From: JAMXLO01 sp037201625
GTDB taxonomy: Bacteria > Pseudomonadota > Alphaproteobacteria > Acetobacterales > Acetobacteraceae
Assembly: GCA_037201625.1 (NCBI GenBank)
Contig: JBBCGR010000004.1
Location: forward strand, 248,001-312,000
Length of the DNA: 64,000 nucleotides
Reading direction: 5' to 3'
The notes beneath the pieces are model-generated. The model did no database searches and had not been told where the DNA came from. It worked only from the letters and a program-made list of their open reading frames with translations. Positions 1 through 7,979 of this stretch are shown piece after piece. Position 1 is the first letter of the stretch; each line of letters opens with the position of its first letter. Both the position numbers and the translations under genes were made by a program.

Positions 1-2
1 TG

Positions 3-704
3 ATCAGCCGCGCCCCCGAGGCCGGCATGTTCGTCGTGTTCTCCCGCATCGACGGCAAGCCCGGCCGCGAGGGCATCGGCTGCATCCTCCTGGAGGCCGG
101 CACGCCCGGCTTCGAGGTCACCGGCACCTACCACACGATGGGCGGCGAGAACCTGCACGAGATCCAGTTCGACGACTGCGAACTGCCGCTGGAAAACCTG
201 GTCATCAAGGAGGACGGCTTCCGCAAGCTGCTCACGGCGTTCAACACGCAGCGCTGCCTGAACCCGAGCATTTCGCTCGGCCTGGCCGAGGGCGCGTTCG
301 ACGAGGCGGTGAACTACGTGCGGGAGCGCACGATCTTCGGCAAGCCGATCTCCGATCATCAAGGCGTGCGCTGGAAGCTTGCCGACATGTTCAAGGACAT
401 CGAGGCTGGTCGCGGCATCCTGTATCGTGCCTGCCTCACCGCCAGTCCGTTCCCCGATCCGTTCATGGCCGCGGCGGCCAAGGTGTTCTGCAACGAGATG
501 TCGCTGCGCGTCACGTCCGAGGCGGTGCAGTTGCACGGCGGCTTCGGCTTCACCGACGAGGCGCCGGTGTCGCGGCTGTATCGCGGCGCGCGCTACGGCT
601 CGATCGGCGGCGGCGCGTCGGAAACGTTGCGCGACCTGATGGGCCGCAAGATCGTCGGCGACCTGGACGTCGACCAGGGCATCCTTGGGCTCGGGACCTA
701 CTGA
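3..704 (+). CDS. Acyl-CoA dehydrogenase, C-terminal part (cut by window edge)
   Basis: FAD-dependent acyl-CoA dehydrogenase family, which oxidises an acyl-CoA to a 2-enoyl-CoA. The frame is open from the first bases, so the N-terminus lies outside the window; the ATG at 27 is internal. Visible are the middle beta-domain and the C-terminal helical domain with RTIFGKPISDHQGVRWKLADM and QLHGGFGFT followed by the arginine-rich SRLYRGARYGSIGGG stretch. Where medium-chain enzymes carry the catalytic Glu (YEGTSE), this protein has a glycine (GGGASE), as in several family branches that place the base elsewhere, so the chain length or type of substrate cannot be read off. It ends 37 bases before a convergent VOC gene. 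Confidence 0.9.
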   Translation: MSRAPEAGMFVVFSRIDGKPGREGIGCILLEAGTPGFEVTGTYHTMGGENLHEIQFDDCELPLENLVIKEDGFRKLLTAFNTQRCLNPSISLGLAEGAFDEAVNYVRERTIFGKPISDHQGVRWKLADMFKDIEAGRGILYRACLTASPFPDPFMAAAAKVFCNEMSLRVTSEAVQLHGGFGFTDEAPVSRLYRGARYGSIGGGASETLRDLMGRKIVGDLDVDQGILGLGTY

Positions 705-741
705 TTGGCGCGGGGACCTGCGGCAAAAAGGGCCGTTGGTA

Positions 742-1125
742 TCATCGTTCCTCCCAACCAAAATCGTAAAATACGCGAAAGTAATTCCCGTCGATGTCCT
801 GGGCATAGAATTCATAAAGCTTGGAGGGCTGTGCCGTTGGAGGATCCGCTATTCTGGCACCTGCCGCGGCCCACTGCGCGTGAAGTGCGTCTACCTCGGC
901 GCGGTCGGAAAGATTCAGCCAGAGGACGATGGGCCCGCGATTGCCGAGGACGGATCGATATGGCGCGGTGGTCATGAACATCCGTGTGCCGCCGCGCGAC
1001 AGTCCCGCAAGGCCGAGATCCTCGTCCGACCAGTCCGTCACAAAGCCGAGCCGATCCCGATAATAGGCCAGGGCCGCGGTGAGATCGGCGACTGGAATTT
1101 CCGGGCAGACGGATGGGAATTGCAT
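742..1125 (-). CDS. VOC (glyoxalase/bleomycin-resistance fold) protein
   Basis: A 127-residue single-domain member of the vicinal-oxygen-chelate superfamily. The N-terminal beta-alpha-beta unit (PEIPVADLTAALAYYRDRLGF) and the closing unit with YEFYAQDIDGNYFRVFYDFG are typical of bleomycin-resistance/glyoxalase-like proteins. The usual metal-binding His/Glu pattern is incomplete (no His near the N-terminus), so this is more likely a binding or resistance-type protein than a true glyoxalase I. The start is the ATG before QFPSVCPEI. It is divergent from the succinyl-CoA-ligase-like pair and convergent with the acyl-CoA dehydrogenase. The substrate is unknown. Confidence 0.85.
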   Translation of the reverse strand: MQFPSVCPEIPVADLTAALAYYRDRLGFVTDWSDEDLGLAGLSRGGTRMFMTTAPYRSVLGNRGPIVLWLNLSDRAEVDALHAQWAAAGARIADPPTAQPSKLYEFYAQDIDGNYFRVFYDFGWEER

Positions 1126-1141
1126 TCGAAGGGACCTCCCT

Positions 1142-1162
1142 CGCGACGCCGGACGCGTCGCG
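1142..1162. promoter_or_regulatory. Perfect hairpin in divergent intergenic region
   Basis: CGCGACGC and GCGTCGCG form a perfect 8-bp stem around a 5-base loop. It lies in the 175-bp gap between the VOC gene (leftward) and the ligase pair (rightward), 17 bases upstream of the VOC start codon. It could be an operator or a leader hairpin; no T-tract follows on either side. Confidence 0.35.
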
Positions 1163-1300
1163 GGCCATCACAACCCGGCTGTGCCGTCCGGTCCAGTCGA
1201 TTGGCGTTGGCCATAAGCGGCTGACCCCCATCTTCCGCTGCGACTGGACTCGCGCTTCACTGCGCCCGCGTTGCGCAAGACCGCGGAGGAAGGGTTCCAG

Positions 1301-2458
1301 ATGCTGCTGATTGAGGCGGACGGCAAGGCACTGCTGGCGGCGGCCGGCGTGGCGGTGCCCGATTCCGTGCTGACCGGCGACACGGCGATCGGCGAGCTGC
1401 CGGGCGAAGGTCCGTGGATGGTGAAGGCGCAGGTGCCGGTGGGCGGGCGCGGCAAGGCGGGCGGCGTGGTGCGCTGCGAGGCGCCGCAGGATGTGGCGGC
1501 AGCGGTGCAGCGCATCCTGGGCATGCGCCTGAAGGGCCACCAGGTCGATGCCTGCCTGATCGAGCAGGCCGCGGTGGGCGAGGAACGCTACCTCGCGGTC
1601 ATGGTGGACGCCGCCAGCTACGGTCTGCGGGTGATCTACTCGGCGCAGGGCGGCGTGGAGATCGAGCAGTCGGGCAGCGCGCAGGGCCGGCTCTGTCCGC
1701 CGCATGCCGCGGCGGTGGCGGAGGCGCTCGGCGAGTTGGGCGCGGACGCGGCCGTGGTCGCGCTGGGTCGCCGTCTCACCGAGATGCTGCTGGCGCGCGA
1801 GCTGGCATTGGCGGAGATCAATCCGCTGTTCGTTGCAGGTGACACCTGCGTCGCCGGCGACGCCAAGCTGGTAGTGGACCTGAACGCGGTTGAGCGCCAG
1901 CCAACGATCGCAGCACTGATCGAGGCGCGGCCGCAGGTCTATGCCGATGCCAACCGCAAGCTCGCCGAAGGCTTCGACTATGTGGAGCTGGATCCCGAGG
2001 GCGAGATCGGCCTGGTCACCACCGGCGCCGGCCTGTCGATGATGCTGATCGACGAGATGACCGCGCGGGGCATGAAGCCGCTGAACTTCTGCGACATCCG
2101 CACCGGCCAGATGCGCGGCAGCCCGGCGCGGCTGATGCGCGTGCTCGAGTGGATGACGGCCCGGGCGTCGCTGCGCGCGGTGCTGGTCAACGTGTTCGCC
2201 GGCATCACCGACCTGGCCGAGTTCGCCGGCCTGCTGGCCACCGCGATCGAACAGTCATCATCGCTGCGCGTGCCGGTGGCCGCCCGCCTGGTCGGCCGCG
2301 GCGCCGCAGAGGCCAAGCGCATCCTGGCCGAACGCCGGCCAGGCATGCTGGTGACGGAGGACCTGGACGAAGCGCTGGCAGCGCTCACCGCGTCGCTGGC
2401 GTCCGGCGCAACGACTTCGTCCGCCGCAACGCCCTCGGGTGGGAGTGCGCGCCCATGA
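1301..2458 (+). CDS. Succinyl-CoA/malate-CoA ligase beta subunit-like (ATP-grasp)
   Basis: ATP-grasp subunit of an ADP-forming acyl-CoA synthetase (the succinyl-CoA synthetase beta or malate thiokinase large-subunit family); 385 residues, the normal length. The ATP-grasp N-terminus has the hallmark WMVKAQVPVGGRGKAGG. The start chosen is the ATG preceded by GGAGGAAGGG rather than an upstream TTG. The C-terminal flavodoxin-like domain keeps the GLVTTGAGLSMM and AVLVNVFAGI segments, but the usual glycine-rich LDVGGG motif is replaced by CDIRTG. The stop overlaps the alpha-subunit start (ATGA), so the two are translationally coupled. A succinyl-CoA synthetase of the TCA cycle would normally sit with sucAB or mdh; here a CoA ligase for another dicarboxylate, perhaps malate given the nearby HpcH-family aldolase, is plausible but unproven. 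Confidence 0.85.
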   Translation: MLLIEADGKALLAAAGVAVPDSVLTGDTAIGELPGEGPWMVKAQVPVGGRGKAGGVVRCEAPQDVAAAVQRILGMRLKGHQVDACLIEQAAVGEERYLAVMVDAASYGLRVIYSAQGGVEIEQSGSAQGRLCPPHAAAVAEALGELGADAAVVALGRRLTEMLLARELALAEINPLFVAGDTCVAGDAKLVVDLNAVERQPTIAALIEARPQVYADANRKLAEGFDYVELDPEGEIGLVTTGAGLSMMLIDEMTARGMKPLNFCDIRTGQMRGSPARLMRVLEWMTARASLRAVLVNVFAGITDLAEFAGLLATAIEQSSSLRVPVAARLVGRGAAEAKRILAERRPGMLVTEDLDEALAALTASLASGATTSSAATPSGGSARP

Positions 2459-3339
2459 TCAATACGCTGTCCCGCACCACGCCCGTCATCGTCCAGGGCA
2501 TCACCGGGCGGATGGGCCGCACCCACGCCGCCCTGATGCGCGCCTACGGCACCAACATCGTCGGCGGCACCTCGACCCGTACCGATATGCCGGAGGCGGC
2601 CGGCGTGCCGGTGTTCGCCACCTGCCGGGACGCCGTGCTGGCGACCGGCGCCGTGGCCTCGGTGGCGATGGCACCGCCGCTCGAGACGCTGGCCGCGGTG
2701 GAGGAGGCGCTCGCCGCCGGCATCCGCCTTGTCGTCACGGTGGCCGAAGGCATCCCGCTGCACGACGCGATGAAGATCGGCCGTGCGGTACGCCGCGCCG
2801 GCGCCACCTGGGTGGGCGGCTCCACGCCCGGCATGGCCATCCCGGGCGAGGTGAAGCTCGGTTTCCTGCCCGATGTCTGCCTGCGCCCAGGCCCGTTCGG
2901 CATCATGTCGAAGAGCGGCACGCTGTCCTACGAATGTGGCTACAGGCTCGCCCAGGCGGGGCTCGGACAGAGCATCTGGGTGGGCGTCGGCGGCGATCCG
3001 GTGAAGGGCGTGCGCTTCGCCGACCTGCTGCCGGTGTTCTTCGCCGACCCGCGCACCCAGGCGATCCTGCTGGTGGGCGAGGTCGGCGGCAGCGAAGAGG
3101 AAGAGTGCGCCGATGCGCTCCAGCGTCTCGGCCTGCGCAAGCCGCTCTACGCGCTGATCGCCGGGCGCGAGGCGAAGGAGGGCGTGTCGATGGGCCACGC
3201 CGGCGCGCTGGTGATGGGCGAGGCGGGCTCGCTCGATTCCAAGACGCGCCGGCTGACCGAGGCCGGTGCCCGCGTGTTCGCCTCGATCGAGACGCTGATC
3301 GCCACCTGCGTCGCCGACTTCGGGACGGCGCGGACGTGA
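2455..3339 (+). CDS. Succinyl-CoA/malate-CoA ligase alpha subunit-like
   Basis: CoA-binding and phosphohistidine subunit of the same acyl-CoA synthetase; 294 residues. The N-terminal Rossmann CoA-binding segment is VIVQGITGRMGRTHAALM, and the active-site phosphohistidine lies in MGHAGALVMG at about His248, essentially the position of His246 in E. coli SucD. FGIMSKSGTLSYE is the conserved nucleotide-domain segment. The ATG overlaps the stop of the beta subunit. The family pattern NIVGGTSTRT, where housekeeping SucD has a Lys-containing GVTPGKGG segment, is altered, again pointing to a specialised rather than TCA-cycle enzyme. It ends 64 bases before a convergent aldolase gene. Confidence 0.88.
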   Translation: MINTLSRTTPVIVQGITGRMGRTHAALMRAYGTNIVGGTSTRTDMPEAAGVPVFATCRDAVLATGAVASVAMAPPLETLAAVEEALAAGIRLVVTVAEGIPLHDAMKIGRAVRRAGATWVGGSTPGMAIPGEVKLGFLPDVCLRPGPFGIMSKSGTLSYECGYRLAQAGLGQSIWVGVGGDPVKGVRFADLLPVFFADPRTQAILLVGEVGGSEEEECADALQRLGLRKPLYALIAGREAKEGVSMGHAGALVMGEAGSLDSKTRRLTEAGARVFASIETLIATCVADFGTART

Positions 3340-3403
3340 TGGCGGCGGTGACCTCCCTCGCCGCCCCATAGGGACGGCGAGGGACGCCCGCCTCCAGCCG
3401 CCG

Positions 3404-4201
3404 TCAGATCTCCCTGACGAACTTCGCCTTCTCGGTCGCCGCCGCCAGCAGGAACGCGAGGTCCGTGCCGGTGGATACGTAGCGCGCGCCCAGGCGCACG
3501 TACTCCGCCATCAGGTCGGGCCGCCCCGCCAGGCCGCCGACACCCACATGCTTGCCGTGCCTGCGGCACGCCGCGATGGTGCGCAGATAAGCATCGCGCA
3601 CGTTCGGATGGTCGAACTGACCCGTGATGCCCATCTCGTTGCACAGGTCGTTGGTGCCGATCAGCATCAGGTCGACGCCCGGTACCGCGGCGATCTCCTC
3701 CACGTTCTCCAGCGCCGCCACGGTCTCCATCATCACCACCACCATCGTGGCGTCATTCATCGCCTGGTTCAGCGCGGCGGAGGGATAGCTGCGGTAGTGG
3801 TAGTGCGCCAGCGCGCCGCCGGCACCGCGCTCGCCCATCGGCGTGAACTTGGCGTAGTGCACCACCTCGCGCGCCTGGTCGGCGGTGCGCACATGCGGCG
3901 CGATCACCCCCATCGCGCCGCCGTCCAGCAGGCGGCAGATGTATTCCGGCGTGTTGGCCGGCACCCGCACCAGCGGCACGATGCCGCACTGCATCGCGGC
4001 GATGCAGATCTGGCACACCGCATCCATCGACAGCGTATTGTGTTCGACATCGACATAGATCGTATCGAAGCCGGCGGTCGCGGCGATGCGGGCGATCTCG
4101 ATCGTCCGCGACAGCCGCACCGTCATGGACGCCACCACCTCGTCGCGCGCCAGCTTCTCTTTCACGCGGTTGCGCAGGATATCGCGCAGATCGTCTGCCA
4201 T
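3404..4201 (-). CDS. HpcH/HpaI-family class II aldolase
   Basis: 265-residue TIM-barrel aldolase/citrate-lyase-beta-like protein of the HpcH/HpaI (PF03328) family, which cleaves or forms 4-hydroxy-2-oxo acids with a divalent metal. Visible hallmarks are the early IYVDVEHNTLS segment, RVPANTPEYICRLLDGGAMGV with the substrate-binding Arg, and the metal ligands Glu in MMETVAALENVEEIA and Asp in MLIGTNDL. It stands alone on the minus strand between the CoA-ligase pair and the 2-hydroxyacid dehydrogenase and is divergent from the latter. It could serve a malyl-CoA/citramalyl-CoA type route together with the CoA ligase, or an aromatic meta-cleavage route. The substrate is an inference only. Confidence 0.88.
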   Translation of the reverse strand: MADDLRDILRNRVKEKLARDEVVASMTVRLSRTIEIARIAATAGFDTIYVDVEHNTLSMDAVCQICIAAMQCGIVPLVRVPANTPEYICRLLDGGAMGVIAPHVRTADQAREVVHYAKFTPMGERGAGGALAHYHYRSYPSAALNQAMNDATMVVVMMETVAALENVEEIAAVPGVDLMLIGTNDLCNEMGITGQFDHPNVRDAYLRTIAACRRHGKHVGVGGLAGRPDLMAEYVRLGARYVSTGTDLAFLLAAATEKAKFVREI

Positions 4202-4278
4202 GGGTTCCTCCCGGATTGCCGGGCATTGTTGCCCGCTGCGCGCCTGGGCCTCAAGATGACGCGAATGCGGAGGAGCCG

Positions 4279-5259
4279 ATGTCCTATAAAGTAGCCTTCC
4301 TCGACCTGATGGACCCCAAGGTGCACGCCGAGATCCGTGGCGCGCTGCCGCCAGACTTCACCATCCAGTTCGGCGAGACGGGCGAGCGTTCCGAGCAGAT
4401 GGCGATGATCGCCGATGCCGACTTCATCCTGACCGCGGTCGCCGTTGATGCCGAAATGATCCGCTCGGCCCCCAAGCTGAAGCTGCTGCACAAATGGGGT
4501 ATCGGCGTCGACAAGTTCGACCTCGATGCGGCGCGCGCCGCGCGGCTGCCGGTCGCCATCACCGCGGGCGCCAATGCCGGCGCGGTGTCCGAGCACACCG
4601 TGATGCTGATGCTCGCCACCTACCGCCACCTGGCGCTGTCCGACCGCAAGCTGCGCCAGGGCCAGTGGATCCGCCCGCAGATCCGCGGCATGGCCTATCA
4701 GTTGTCCGGCAAGACGGTCGGCATCCTGGGCTTCGGCAATGTCGGCCGCATGGTCGCCCATCGCCTGGCCGGGTTCGACGTGGAGATCCTCTATCACGAC
4801 ATCCGCCGCGCCGACCGCGCCACCGAGAAATCGCTGCGCGTCACACCGGTCACGCTCGACGAATTGCTGACGCGCAGCGACGTGCTGACGCTGCACACGC
4901 CGCTGACCAAGGTCACCCGCGGCATCATCAACGCCGACGCCATCGCGCGGATGAAGACCGGCGCCATCCTGATCAACGCCGCGCGCGGCGAGGTGGTGGA
5001 CGAAGGTGCGGTGTACGACGCGCTGGTCAGCGGCAAGCTGCGCGGGGCCGGGCTCGACGTGTTCCACCAGGAACCCGCCGATCCGAACAATCCGCTGTTC
5101 AAGCTGGACCAGGTGGTGGTGACGCCGCACACCGCGGGAAGCGCCATCGACCTGGTGGGCGACATCGCGCGCCACGCCTTCAGCAACATGGAAGCCGTGC
5201 TGCGCGGCGATCCGCTGTCACCCAACGACGTGATCGTCGCAGCCGGGGAGAACAAGTGA
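4279..5259 (+). CDS. D-2-hydroxyacid dehydrogenase (PGDH-like)
   Basis: 326-residue NAD(P)-dependent D-2-hydroxyacid dehydrogenase of the phosphoglycerate dehydrogenase/glyoxylate reductase group. The Rossmann fingerprint is KTVGILGFGNVGRM. The three catalytic residues are present: Arg in NAARGEVVDE, Glu in LDVFHQEP and His in VTPHTAG. There is no C-terminal ACT domain, so a serine-pathway PGDH is less likely than a catabolic reductase. The start is the ATG behind GGAGGAG. Its stop overlaps the ATG of the molybdenum hydroxylase gene by one base (TGATG), so the two are probably cotranslated. Confidence 0.9.
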   Translation: MSYKVAFLDLMDPKVHAEIRGALPPDFTIQFGETGERSEQMAMIADADFILTAVAVDAEMIRSAPKLKLLHKWGIGVDKFDLDAARAARLPVAITAGANAGAVSEHTVMLMLATYRHLALSDRKLRQGQWIRPQIRGMAYQLSGKTVGILGFGNVGRMVAHRLAGFDVEILYHDIRRADRATEKSLRVTPVTLDELLTRSDVLTLHTPLTKVTRGIINADAIARMKTGAILINAARGEVVDEGAVYDALVSGKLRGAGLDVFHQEPADPNNPLFKLDQVVVTPHTAGSAIDLVGDIARHAFSNMEAVLRGDPLSPNDVIVAAGENK

Positions 5260-7559
5260 TGGCAACGCTCCAGAGCCGCTCGGTGCGACGGCGCGAGGAT
5301 CTGCGGCTGCTGACCGGCCAGGGCAACTACGCCGCCGACCCGCATCTGCCCGGCATGCTGCACGCGGTTCTGGTGCATTCGCCCTATGCGCATGCGGCGA
5401 TCCGCGGCATCGACGTGAGCGCGGCGCGCGGCATGCCGGGTGTGGCCGCGGTGTTCACTGCGGCAGATCTGACCGATGTCGGACCGATCCCGGGCGGCAT
5501 CAATTTCCCGCGGCCCGATGGCAGTCCGGCACCGAAGACTCACCGGCCGCTGCTGGCCGCCGACCGCGTGCGCTTCGTGGGTGAGCCGGTCGCCGTGGTG
5601 GTGGCCGAAACGATCGACGCGGGCAAGGACGCCGCGGAAGCGGTGATGGTGGACTACGACACGCTGCCGCTGGTGACCGACGCGGTTGCCGCGATCGAGG
5701 CAGGGGCAGCGACGGTCTGGGACGATGTGCCGGACAATATCGGCTTCCTGTGGAAGCGGGGCGATGCGGAGGCGACCGAGGCGGCGCTGCTCGCGGCGGC
5801 GCATGTCGCGCGGCTGCAATTCACCGTGTCACGGGTGACCGCAGCCTCGATGGAGCCGCGCGGCGCGTGGGCGGAACTCGGCGCCGATGGCCGCATGGAG
5901 GTGCATGCGGCGCACCAGTCGCCGTACAACCTGCGCAACGGCATGGCGAACGGCAATTTCAACATCAAGCCGACGGAGATCCGTGTACTGGCGGGCGATG
6001 TCGGTGGCTCGTTCGGCATGAAGTCGGGCGTGCAGCCGGAATACGCGCTGGTGGCGTGGCTCGCGCGCAGGCTGCGGCGGCCGGTGAGTTGGATCTCCGA
6101 CCGCACCGAGGGCTTCCTGGCCGATGAGCAGGCGCGCGAGATGCGCATCACCGTCGAACTGGCGCTGGACGCACAGCACAAATTCACCGCGCTGAAGCTG
6201 CGCTGGGACGTGAATCTCGGTGCCTATGTCACCGGCCGCTCCGGCTGGCCGGTCGGCAATATCGGTGGCACCGCCGGCGTCTATCATATCCCGGCGATCT
6301 ATGCGGAGTCCTGCGGCATCCTCACGAACACTGTGCCGACCGCTGCCTATCGCGGTGCCGGCCGGCCGGAGGCGACCTACACGATCGAGCGCATCATCGA
6401 CATCGCGGCGCGCGAACTCGGCATCAGCCCGTATGAGCTGCGGCGCATCAACCTGATCCCGCCCGAGGCGATGCCGTACAAGACGGCACTGACCTTCACG
6501 TATGATTGCGGCGAGTTCGAAGGCAACATGCAGAAGGCGTCGGAACTGGCGGAGCTGGACGGCTTCGACGCACGCCGTGCCGAGGCGCAGACGCGGGGCA
6601 GATTGCGCGGCATCGGGCTGTGCAATTGTATCGAGGTCGCGGGCGGCCCGTTCCTGCGGCCGGCGAAGGACCAGTGTACGCTGCGCCTGGCGGAGGACGG
6701 TACATTGGTGCTGCGGTCCGGCTCGATGTCGGTGGGGCAGGGGCTGGAGACGGCATTCAGCCAGTTGATCGCCGAGCGCTTCGGCATCCCGTTCGACGAT
6801 GTGCACTACGAGCAGGGCGACACCGATCTGCTGTCGGGCGGCAAGGGCAATGGCGGGTCGGGGGCGCTGTGCATCGGCGGCGCGGCGGTGAGCGTCGCGG
6901 TGGACAAGGTGATCGACAAGGCCAAGCAGGTGGCTGCGGAATTGCTGGAGGCCGCGGCGGTCGACGTCGAGTTCGATGCCGGGCGCTTCACCATCGCCGG
7001 CACCGACCGCTCGGTGACGCTGGCCGAAGTGGCGCAGGCGGCGACGGTGGACGGCAACGAACTGGTGGAGAGCGGCGAGTTCACTCCGACCGCGGTCACC
7101 TTCCCCAACGGCACGCATATCTGCGAGGTGGAGATCGATCCTGACACCGGCGTGACCGAGGTCGTGCGCTACAGCGCCGTCGAGGAACTCGGCTATGTGC
7201 TGAACCCGATGCTGGTCGCGGGACAGGTGCATGGCGGCGTGGTGCAGGGCGTCGGCCAGGCGATGGGCGAGCAGATCGTGCACGATCCGCAATCGGGCCA
7301 GATGCTGACTGCGTCGTTCATGGACTACCAGATGCCGCGCGCCGCCGACCTGCCGGAACTCAAGCTGGCCACGCGCGAGGTGCCCACCAAGGTGAACCCG
7401 CTCGGCGCCAAGGGTGTGGGCGAGGCCGGCACGGTGGGTGCGATGGCTGCGGCGATGAACGCGGTGAACGATGCGCTCGCGCCGCTCGGCATCCGGCACT
7501 TCGACATGCCGGCGACGCCCAACCGGGTCTGGGCGGCGATCGTCGCGGCGCGGGCATGA
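5259..7559 (+). CDS. Molybdenum hydroxylase large subunit (CoxL/XdhB-like), orphan
   Basis: 766-residue molybdopterin-binding subunit of the xanthine dehydrogenase/CO dehydrogenase family. The N-terminal a/b hammerhead (RSVRRREDLRLLTGQGNY) is followed by molybdopterin segments GDVGGSFGMK, AYRGAGRPEATY and the C-terminal GAKGVGEAGT with the presumed catalytic Glu. The active-site loop reads AYRGAGR, not the AYRCSFR of true aerobic CO dehydrogenase, so an aromatic, aldehyde or purine-type hydroxylase is more likely. The FAD (medium) and 2Fe-2S (small) subunit genes that normally accompany it are absent on both sides. It is coupled upstream to the 2-hydroxyacid dehydrogenase and downstream (ATGA) to the RidA-like gene. 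Confidence 0.92.
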   Translation: MATLQSRSVRRREDLRLLTGQGNYAADPHLPGMLHAVLVHSPYAHAAIRGIDVSAARGMPGVAAVFTAADLTDVGPIPGGINFPRPDGSPAPKTHRPLLAADRVRFVGEPVAVVVAETIDAGKDAAEAVMVDYDTLPLVTDAVAAIEAGAATVWDDVPDNIGFLWKRGDAEATEAALLAAAHVARLQFTVSRVTAASMEPRGAWAELGADGRMEVHAAHQSPYNLRNGMANGNFNIKPTEIRVLAGDVGGSFGMKSGVQPEYALVAWLARRLRRPVSWISDRTEGFLADEQAREMRITVELALDAQHKFTALKLRWDVNLGAYVTGRSGWPVGNIGGTAGVYHIPAIYAESCGILTNTVPTAAYRGAGRPEATYTIERIIDIAARELGISPYELRRINLIPPEAMPYKTALTFTYDCGEFEGNMQKASELAELDGFDARRAEAQTRGRLRGIGLCNCIEVAGGPFLRPAKDQCTLRLAEDGTLVLRSGSMSVGQGLETAFSQLIAERFGIPFDDVHYEQGDTDLLSGGKGNGGSGALCIGGAAVSVAVDKVIDKAKQVAAELLEAAAVDVEFDAGRFTIAGTDRSVTLAEVAQAATVDGNELVESGEFTPTAVTFPNGTHICEVEIDPDTGVTEVVRYSAVEELGYVLNPMLVAGQVHGGVVQGVGQAMGEQIVHDPQSGQMLTASFMDYQMPRAADLPELKLATREVPTKVNPLGAKGVGEAGTVGAMAAAMNAVNDALAPLGIRHFDMPATPNRVWAAIVAARA

Positions 7560-7948
7560 GCGATCCGCTGTTCCACATGATTGCCGGCGCGCCGACGCCG
7601 GTCGCGCCGTTCTCGCATGCCGTCGAGGTGGATGGCTGGGTGTTCGTCACCGGCCAGATGCCGACGATCCCCGGCGATGATGCCGCGCCGCTGCCGGAGG
7701 GGATCGAGGCGCAGACCCGGCGGGTGATGGACAACCTGGAGATCGTGCTGCGCGGCGTGGGGCTCGGGCTGCGGCACCTGGTCAACGTGCGTGTCTACCT
7801 CACGCAGTTCGAGCAGGACTATGCACCGATGAACGCGGTGTATCGCTGTTACTTTCCCCCCGACCGCCTGCCGGCGCGCACCTGCGTCGGCGTGACCGGC
7901 CTGGCGCGCGGCGCGCTGGTCGAGATCGACCTGATCGCGCGGCGCTAG
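7556..7948 (+). CDS. RidA/YjgF-family enamine deaminase
   Basis: 130-residue RidA-family protein that hydrolyses reactive enamine/imine intermediates or related compounds. The family pattern is clear: GWVFVTGQMP near the N-terminus, the LEIVLRGVGLGLRHLVNVRVYLT core, and the active-site Arg in PARTCVGV and Glu in ALVEIDLIA. The ATG overlaps the stop of the molybdenum hydroxylase gene (ATGA), which strongly suggests one transcript of dehydrogenase, hydroxylase and RidA, as in several nitrogen-heterocycle or aromatic degradation clusters. Function in the pathway is inferred from this coupling. Confidence 0.9.
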   Translation: MSDPLFHMIAGAPTPVAPFSHAVEVDGWVFVTGQMPTIPGDDAAPLPEGIEAQTRRVMDNLEIVLRGVGLGLRHLVNVRVYLTQFEQDYAPMNAVYRCYFPPDRLPARTCVGVTGLARGALVEIDLIARR

Positions 7949-7979
7949 TCTGTCACGACGCTGCCGGACCGGGCGGCGT

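Noticed and set aside
1301..3339. Calling the ligase pair the TCA-cycle sucC-sucD
   Set aside because: Conserved housekeeping motifs are altered and no TCA-cycle genes adjoin, so no gene symbols were given.
4494..5258. Long N-terminal extension of the molybdenum hydroxylase frame upstream of 5259
   Set aside because: It is Arg/Gly-rich, overlaps the 2-hydroxyacid dehydrogenase entirely, and the family begins at the ATG at 5259.
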